Shown: positions 57,117-64,000 of the stretch, in pieces
How positions within the stretch are numbered: the stretch's first letter is position 1
Layout: every line of letters starts with the position of its first letter
NCBI GenBank assembly: GCA_039707655.1
Contig: CM077673.1
Span: 8,628,001-8,692,000, forward strand
DNA length: 64,000 bases
DNA from: Elymus sibiricus
Lineage: Eukaryota; Streptophyta; Magnoliopsida; Poales; Poaceae
Direction: 5' to 3'
The notes under the pieces: generated by a model
Told to the model about the DNA's origin: nothing
The model's database searches: none
Seen by the model: only the letters and a program-made list of their open reading frames with translations
Position numbers and translations under genes: made by a program

Positions 57117-59791
57117 CTAAGTTACCTCAATGGGAATGTGTATATCCCCAACAATGAGTATATCATATTTCTTTTTGACAGTAGGTAGAGGTAATTGAAA
57201 ACTTCCAATAGTGATGGTCGGAGATTCTTCAATAACATTTATACCATTCACTTGGAATTGTTTCTTCGGAAAGTGCACCGTATGCTCATTGCCATTAATA
57301 TGAAAAGTGACTTTGCTTTTATTGCAATCAATAACAGCCCCTGCAGTATTCAAAAAGGGTCTACCAAGGATAATCGACATGTTGTCGTCCTCGGGCATCT
57401 CAAGAATAACAAAGTCCGTTAAGATAGTAACATTTGCAACAACAACGGGCATGTCTTCACAAATATCGATAGGTATGGCCGTTGATTTGTCAGCCATTTG
57501 CAATGATATCTCAGTACGTGTGAGTTTATTCAAATCAAGTCTTTTATATAAGGATAAAGGCATAACACTAACACCGGCTCCCAAATCACACAAAGCAGTT
57601 TTAACATAGTTTCTTTTAATGGAGCAAGGTATAGTCGGTATTCCAGGATCTCCAAGTTTTTTAGGTACTCCATCCTTAAAAGTATAATTAGCAAGCATGG
57701 TGGAGATTTCAGTTCCAGTATCTTTCTTTTATTAGTGATGATGTCTTTCATATACTTAGCGTAAGGGGCCATCTTCAAAATATCAGTTAAGCGGGTACGC
57801 AAAAAGACTGGCCTAATCATTTCAGCAAAGCGCTCAAATTCCTCATCATCCATTTTCTTAGATGGCTTAGGTGGAAATGGCATGGGTTTCTGAACCCATG
57901 GATCTCTTTCTTTACCATGTTTCCTAGCTACAAAGTCTCTTTTATCATACCGTTTATTTTTATGTTGTGGGTTATCAAGATCATGAGCAGGCTCTATTTC
58001 AACATCATTATTTGGTTCTACATCATTACTAGGTTGAGCAACATCATGAGCATCATCATTATCACTAGGTGAATGTTCATTACCAGATTGAGTTTCAGCA
58101 TCAGAAATAGAGACATCATTATTATCAGGAGGTTTTTGTGTCTCAGGTTCACTAAAGGTATGCAAAGTCCTATCATTTTTCTTTTTCTTTTTCTTCTTAG
58201 AAGGACTAGGTGCATCACTATTAATTCTCTGAGAGTCTTGTTCAATTCTTTTAGGATGGCCCTCAGGATAAAGTGGTTCTTGGGTCATTCTACCTCCTCT
58301 AGTTACTACTCTAGCAGCAAAATCATGTATATTATTATTCATTTCATCAAGCAATTCTTTTTTAGACTTAGCAACCTGTTCTAACTGAGTTTGAACCATA
58401 GAGGCATGCTTTCCTACACCTCTAACATCATTACTGATTCTAAATAGCAAGTCACTCAAGCGAGCAATCATATCAGAATTATATTTCAATTGTTTCAGAA
58501 CATGGGCATTGAAATGATCTTGCTTCATAATATAGTTGTCAAACTCATATAAGCATTGATTAGGATGTTTATTGTGAGGGATTTCACTTTCATTAAACTT
58601 TAATAAAGAATTTACCTCTACCACCTGTGGAGGTGGTGGTGTGTCAAGGCCATGTATTTCTTCAATAGGTGGCAAATTCTTAACATCCTCAGCTTTAATA
58701 CCTTTTTCCTTCATAGATTTCTTTGCCTCTTGCATATCTTCAGGACTGAGAAATAAGATACCCCTCTTCTTCGGAGTGGGTTTAGGTGGTGGTTCGGGAA
58801 GAGTCCAATCATCATAATTCTTCAATATGTTATTCAATAATTCCTCAGCTTGTTTAACAGTTCGTTCCCTGAAAACACAACCAACACAACTATCTAGGAA
58901 GTCCCTAGAAGTATCGGTTAATCCATTATAAAAGATATCAAGTATTTCATTTTTCTTTAGGGGATGATCAGGCAAAGCATTAAGCAACTAGAGAAGCCTC
59001 CCCCAAGCTTGTGGGAGACTCTCTTCTTCAATTTGCACAAAGTTAAATATTTCCTGTAAGGCAGCTTGTTTCTTATGAGCAGGAAAATATTTTTCAGAGA
59101 AATAGTAAATCATATCCTGGGGACTACGCACACAACCAGGAGCAAGAGTATTGTACCATGTCTTAGCATCACCCTTTAATGAGAACGGAAATAACTTCAG
59201 GATATAATAGTAGCGAATCTTCTCATCATGAGCAAAGAGGGTGGCTATATCATTCAGCTTAGTAAGGCGTGCAACTACAGTTTCAGTTTCATAGCCATGG
59301 AAAGGATCAGATTCAACCAAAGTAATTAACTCTGGGTCGACAGAGAACTCATAATCCTTATCGGTAACAAAGATAGGTGAAGTAGCAAACTTAGGATCAC
59401 ATTTCATTCTAGCATTCAAAGTCTTTTCCTTATACTTGCATAGCAATTTCTTAAGATCGTCTCTATCCTTGCAAGAAAGAATTTCTCTAGTTATCTCCTC
59501 GTCCATAACATAACCTTCAGGTATCTTAGGCATTTAAAACTTAGGAGAACTAGGACTAGTAGGAGTTTCATAATTATCATCAGTTTCATAAGCTTCATCG
59601 GTTTTAGCAATCTCAACAATTTCAGTAGTTTCATTCTCTTTAGCTCTAGCAATTTTTTCATCAAGAAATTCCCCTAGTGGCACATTATCATCAAGTATGG
59701 TACTAGCATAATTCATAGCAGAGGTAGCATCATCAATAACTTGCGACATATCAGGATTACTAGCATGTGGTGGTGTTGCAAGCTTACTCAT
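57117..59791 (-). pseudogene. gag-protease of the Athila-like element (two stops, one frameshift)
   Basis: One frame from Met at 59791 is interrupted by TAA (59534-59536) and TAG (58988-58990). It contains the retrotransposon gag pattern: FPFSLKGDAKTWYNTLAPG, YFSEKYFPAHKKQAALQEI, and QAEELLNNILKNYDDW. A one-base change near 57720 moves to a second frame with the aspartic protease-like segment ALCDLGAGVSVMPLSLYKRL (Asp-Leu-Gly in the place of Asp-Thr-Gly, as in Athila proteins) and IILGRPFLNTAGAVID. The poly-Lys stretch near 58190 is a possible nuclear or RNA-binding signal. Neither RT nor integrase follows. Normally the product packages element RNA; this copy cannot make a full protein. Confidence 0.8.
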
Positions 59792-59939
59792 AACAGAAGG
59801 TGAATCGGGTGCAGAGTGTGATGGCAGTTCCTTACCTCCCCTCGTAGTAGAGGGGAAAATCTTGGTCTTAGTATACTTCAGATTCTTCGTAGTGATAGAT
59901 AGATATAAATCCCAAGTGACTCAACAAATATTGCTATGC

Positions 59940-59957
59940 TCCCCGGCAACGGCGCTA
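59940..59957 (-). promoter_or_regulatory. Primer binding site of the Athila-like element
   Basis: Minus strand TAGCGCCGTTGCCGGGGA, one mismatch from the tRNA-Asp-complementary sequence seen at 53051, 11 bases from the 5' LTR end at 59969. Confidence 0.8.
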
Positions 59958-59968
59958 GAAAAAGGTCT

Positions 59969-61380
59969 TGATAACCCACAAGTATAGGGGATTGCAACAG
60001 TTTTCGAGGGTAGAGTATTCAACCCAAATTTATAGAATCGACACAAGGGGAGCCAAAGAATACTTGAGAGTATTACCAGTTGAGTTGTCAATTCAACCAC
60101 ACCTGGAGATTAAATATCTGCAGTAGAGTGATCAGTAGCACGGTAATATGATAGTTTGGTAGCGATAGCAACAGTAACAATAGCGGTAACAGCAGTAGCA
60201 GTAGTTTTGTAGCAGTTGGAACAATAGCAGCAGCAGTAGTAACTTAGCAAGAACAATAAGTGGAAAGGTCGTAGGCACTGGATCGGTAACTCGTTGGATG
60301 ATATTCGTCATGTAACAGTCATAACCTAGGGCGATACAGAACTAGCTCAGTTCATCAATGTAATGTAGGCATGTATTCCGTAAATAGTCATACGTGCTTA
60401 TGGGAAAGAACTTGCATGACATCTTTTGTCCTACCCTCCCGTGGCAGCGGGGTCCATAAGGAAACTAAGGGATATTAAGGCCTCCTTTTAATAGAGAACC
60501 GGAACAAAGCATTAACACATGGTGAATACATGAACTCCTCAAACTACGGTCATCACCGCGAAGTATCCCAAATATTGTTACTATGGGGTTGACGGATCAT
60601 AACACGTAATAGGTGCATATGACTAGGAAAGATCGGATCAAGAACATGGATATAGAGATGATAACATAAATGGTTCAGATCTGAAATCAAGCCACTCGGG
60701 CCCTAGTGACAAGCATTGGGCATAGCAAAGTCATAGCAACATCAATCTCATAACATAATGGATACTAGTGATCAAGCCCTAACAAAACTAACTCGATTAC
60801 ATGATGAATCTCATCCAACTCCTCACTGACCAGCAAGCCTACGAAGGAATTACTCACTCCCGGTGGGGAGCATCATGGAATTGGCGATGGAGAAAGGTTG
60901 GTGATGACGAAGACCGAAGATTCCCCTCTCCGGAGCCCCGAACGGGCTCCAGATCTGGCCTCCCGATGAAGAACAGGAGGTGGCGGCGGCTCCGTCTCGT
61001 GAAACGTGATAATTCTTTCTCTCTAATTTTTTTCTCTGAATTTAGGAATTTATAGTGGCGGAGTTAGGGCAAGTGGGGCCACAAGGTGGGCACAACCTAC
61101 CAGGGCGCGCCTAGGGGGCCTGGCGCGCCCTGGTGGGTGATGCTCACCCTGGCCCCCCTCTGCAGTGTATTTTGGCTCCAATAATTATCATTTATTCTGA
61201 AATAAATCTCCAAAAAGCTTTGTTCCATTCTGAGAACTTTTATTTCTGCACAAAAACAACACCATGGTAGTTCTGCTGAAAACAGCGTCAGTCCGGGTTA
61301 GTTCCATTCAAATCATGCAAATTAGAGTCCAAAACAAGGGCAAAATAGTGAGGAAAAGTAGATACGTTGGAGACGTATTA
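59969..61380 (-). mobile_element. 5' LTR of the Athila-like element
   Basis: 1412 bp, the same length as the copy at 40252-41663. Its outer end reads ...GACGTATTA instead of ...GACGTATCA, a single terminal change. About a dozen differences occur in the first 260 bases and fewer later. Confidence 0.9.
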
Positions 61381-61385
61381 GGTTG

Positions 61386-61511
61386 TTCCACCATGACCCT
61401 ATATCGCGAGCTGACGTCCGAACTCGCATAGGCATGCAACGTCAGGACCTGACGCCGTTCAAGAAGCTAGGGTGCATCCTCGATGATCTGGATGGATGGA
61501 ACTTCCAGTAA
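61386..61511 (+). pseudogene. 3' end of the Ulp1-like transposon ORF
   Basis: Forty-two codons in frame with the exon ending at 40251, reading on as FHHDPISRADVRTRIGMQRQ and ending ...DGWNFQ then TAA. It is only recognisable as coding because it restores the frame across the 21-kb insertion. Confidence 0.65.
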
Positions 61512-61823
61512 TGATTGACGATGCCGATGATGATGATGTGTCGGTTGAACTGGTACTTTATGTAGCGATGAAACTTTGTGATGTCAACGGTCCCTGTCGA
61601 ACTTGCGCAACGCTAGTTTGTTAGTTTGGCTACACGATGACCTGCGTACCTCTAGTTAATTAGTTTGGGTATGATGAACCTGCGTTGATTAATTATGTTT
61701 ACTATATATGATGCATCTATTTTCTAACACCCTTTCTTTTTGTGTTGCTCAATTATATTATGTTGCCTATTTTTGTTGATTCCCTTGATGAAGATGCATC
61801 TCTAACAGGTACATAGAACCTTG
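61512..61823. other. Spacer between transposon ORFs
   Basis: AT-rich non-coding sequence between the end of the Ulp1-like ORF and the next ORF; no features seen. Confidence 0.5.
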
Positions 61824-62078
61824 ATGGCGAAGAAGCAGTGTTATGTCGTGTATATAGGGAGGGTTTCGGGAGTGTACGACGAGTGGCCAGAGTGTCAGGT
61901 CCAAGTGTATCGCTTCCCGGGTGACAACTAGAAATGGTTTGACAGCAGAAGAGAAGCGGAAGCTAGTTACTTGAGGTCAATGCTAGCGAGAGAGACGAAT
62001 TGGAACCGATGCCTCATGTACTGCATAACTCCGCTCTTACTCATAGTGATAGCTCTTCTCTTCTATATCATTGTTTAG
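61824..62078 (+). pseudogene. Small viroplasmin/RNase H1 hybrid-binding-like ORF with C-terminal membrane segment
   Basis: ATG at 61824 opens 85 codons including one in-frame TAG (61929-61931). The N-terminal part (YVVYIGRVSGVYDEWPECQV, then FDSRREAEASYL) matches the fold known as the viroplasmin or RNase H1 N-terminal hybrid-binding domain, which binds RNA/DNA hybrids. The C-terminal TPLLLIVIALLFYIIV is a clear hydrophobic span. Such a small domain-plus-membrane-span ORF next to the Ulp1-like gene seems part of the same DNA transposon. The stop prevents full translation. Confidence 0.6.
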
Positions 62079-62197
62079 ATAGATGACGATGTAGTTGCAT
62101 GTATTTGAGACATGTCATAACTTGTATTGCTATTTCGAGATGATGACGAGAGACATCATTTGTGTTGGATGATGATTATGATGATGACATGATTTTA

Positions 62198-64000
62198 TGT
62201 AACACCCCAAAAATCGGGTTATCGATTTTTGTGCTGTTATTCCTTCCTAGCTTTTCTCTCCCAAATTTTTCCTCTGGAATCTGTAAGTAACCCGGTAAAT
62301 CCAGACAATCCCCAACCTCTCATTGCCTTTCCCGTGTTCTTGTGCCAGCCAACCCTCTGTCAGTAAACTCCGAATCTCATTCAAACCCTAGTTCCAAAAT
62401 ATTGGAACTGGAAATCCTGCCTTTGTGTTTACAAAGGAGCTATAATTTCCCTTGCTCTGTTAATCCTTCCAAAATTTCCAGAGATCCTCCTTCACTCATA
62501 CACCCTAGATGTGCAAAAATATTGCCAAGTCATATCCAATATTTCTCATCTAGAATTAATTCCTTTTTCTGCCTTTCTGAGGAATTAAATCCAGGAAAAT
62601 ATCGATCCATCTCCAAAGTTCATGAAAACTTGTGGAGATATTCTTTGTGATCATATTGAGCTCTCATAAAAATATTGGCCATAATTAAATAGTGGAAATT
62701 GCATTTTCCTATTTAAAGCCAATATTTCCATTTGGGGCCTTTCCAAAGGAACTACCATTTTGGTAGCTAGGAAAAATCCCAAATAATTTATGGAGCTTTC
62801 CCAACCCATCTCTTCACCATTTCCATCAAAATATCAAGTTCGACAATTCAAATTTTGAGCATCACACCCCTTTTGCAAATTCTATCCAGATTTCCTATTT
62901 GCAAAGGAAGTGCTTGATTCCTTGATCTCCTTGGTCTAAAATTTTGCAGGGTGATTCATTATGAGATATTACCCTTGGACACCAAAAACCAGCCCATTTC
63001 AGCTAGCCAATATCCCTCAGAAAATTATCCAAGTTTTTGTCTAGATCAAAGCACTGTGAAGGAAGTACCATTTCGGAGTATGCAAATGGTATGAAATTTT
63101 TACAGTGCCTCCATATGCCTAAATTATTGGTCTCCACCAAATTTGGGCCATTTCCATCTAGCCATTTGACCCCAGCATCATCATCTTCATTTCTGGCCAG
63201 TTTGCCAAGTTGCAAAGGAAGTGCCAGTTTTATTTGCCCATTTGAGCTGAAACTTTGCCAAGATGGCTACCCTAGTAGATGATTAACCCATGCCCAAGAT
63301 CAAGCCAAGAGGAGCATTGTGGTGACCACACCACATGACAAACAGGTTGTTGCTGGCAACTTGTTGATTAAGGTGCAGTCACACCAGTGTTCTCTCGTGA
63401 CTTCTAGCTACGTAGGTAAACTCCAGGAAGGAAGGAGAACCTACTAGACAAGGTTTGGCTTCATATGGGGCGTGGAAAGGCCGTGGACACGCGGTGACCA
63501 CGCGCAGAGCGCGCCAAACCAGTGCACTGTGCACTGGATCCTTCGGGAGCCGCCTCCGGCGAGCCGTGACTTGTACAGGAGCGTTGGCGAGCTCCCCACC
63601 GCGTGCGTGACCCTTCTAGAGCCCTCTCCCCCTCGTCCCGTAGCTCCTAGCCGTCTCTGCCGACCACCGGAGCACCGCCACCTCGCCGTGCATCTCGGAG
63701 CTTCTCCCGGCGTCCAGAGCCCTTCCCCGCGGCTATAAGTAGCAACCCCGAGCTCCCCTCCTCCCCAGCAACTTCTCAGTCCACTCGCCTGAGCCCCGGG
63801 ACCTCTCCCCTCTCCCCGCGAGCTCCATGGCCGAAGCTCTGCCGCCGGACCTCCACCACAATCTCTGGCGCCCTGGCCCTCCCCTCCTCTCTGCCCGCGG
63901 CCGCCGCCTCCCCTATGGCTCGCCAAGCCGCCGTCATCTCCGTTTTAGCTAGGGAAGTGCTGCCGGAGCAGCACCCCTGGCGCCCGTCCACCGCCGCCTC
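62198..64000 (+). mobile_element. Probable LTR, 5' part (continues beyond window)
   Basis: The sequence changes abruptly at TGTAACACCCCAAAAATCGG, a TG-start with A(C)5-type sequence common in Triticeae LTRs, preceded by TTTTA. For 1.5 kb it is non-coding, then becomes GC-rich with a TATA-like CTATAAGTAG (63733-63742) and a leader-like CT-rich stretch, as in LTR promoters. The minus-strand frame 63444-63926 and small plus frames are GC-rich artefacts. The other end is outside the window, so solo LTR, full element or something else cannot be decided. Confidence 0.5.

Larger units (their letters stand above)
40252..61380 (-). mobile_element. Athila-like Ty3/gypsy retrotransposon, complete with nested insertions (21.1 kb)
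   Basis: Two 1412-bp LTRs (40252-41663 and 59969-61380) enclose PPT, PBS and gag-protease remnants, all in minus orientation. The 5-bp flanks are identical: GGTTG at 40247-40251 and 61381-61385. Removing the two inner insertions (42869-47402 and 47665-54653) leaves about 9.6 kb. No reverse transcriptase or integrase is found, so the element is non-autonomous. It interrupts a transposon coding exon; the reading frame is restored exactly when it is removed. By eye the LTRs differ by a few per cent, meaning a fairly recent insertion. Confidence 0.9.

Noticed and set aside
61824..62078. An endogenous pararetrovirus (caulimovirus) insertion because of the viroplasmin-like domain
   Set aside because: No movement protein, coat or RT sequence nearby; the domain also occurs in cellular RNase H1 and in transposon ORFs, and the neighbours are transposon genes.
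37287..62078. Defined CACTA terminal repeats for the DNA transposon
   Set aside because: I searched for CACTACAAGAAA-type ends near 36-37 kb and 62 kb and found none, so superfamily and boundaries remain open.
63444..63926. 160-codon minus-strand frame rich in Gly/Arg near the window end
   Set aside because: Low-complexity translation of GC-rich LTR leader sequence, with competing frames on the plus strand.

Overview
This window looks like a gene-poor stretch of a large grass genome, most likely a Triticeae cereal (wheat, barley, Aegilops or relative). The evidence is the density of nested retrotransposons with Triticeae-type LTRs (ends TGATACGTCTCC...), a tRNA-Asp primer site shared by two elements, Helitron and MULE ends typical of grasses, SINE and LINE debris, and single-exon, very GC-rich grass-style genes. 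The species is inferred, not proven.

Layout. 1-4985: 3' half of a Ty3/gypsy-type element (+ strand) with its 3' LTR. 5.0-13.4 kb: LINE remains, a Stowaway MITE, a 246-bp hAT-like MITE with perfect 8-bp target duplication, a long (CT)n tract and an isolated Helitron 3' end. 13.4-15.7 kb: a complete 2.3-kb Mutator-like element with long inverted repeats and perfect 9-bp target duplication, holding a SINE fragment. 17.5-18.2 kb: an intact OVATE family protein gene (- strand). 19.2-28.9 kb: two Helitrons in minus orientation, three LINE pieces or tandem duplications, a MITE and a MULE-type end with a broken coding remnant. 29.95-32.6 kb: the main gene, an intact 886-residue malectin-like receptor kinase of the CrRLK1L/FERONIA class (- strand). 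32.9-35.8 kb: about 690 bp of its upstream DNA is duplicated, and the two copies flank a 1.5-kb minisatellite with a 108-bp unit. 36.1-62.1 kb: a LINE piece, an orphan RAD21/REC8-like first exon, and a DNA-transposon coding region (DUF8039-like, Ulp1-like and viroplasmin-like parts). A 21.1-kb Athila-like retrotransposon (40252-61380, target duplication GGTTG) splits this coding region; it in turn contains a second gypsy-type element (47665-54653, target duplication AAAAA) and another repeat unit (42869-47402). 62.2-64.0 kb: probable start of another LTR.

Only two genes look functional and cellular: the receptor kinase (cell-surface signalling) and the OVATE protein (transcriptional repressor type). 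Nothing suggests they work together. The rest is transposon strata, and the order of insertion can be read from the target duplications: DNA transposon first, then the Athila-like element, then the elements inside it. The most unusual patterns are recurrent tRNA-like A-box/B-box modules followed by T-runs inside several transposons, the 108-bp minisatellite upstream of the receptor kinase, and the open but active-site-deficient Ulp1-like domain.
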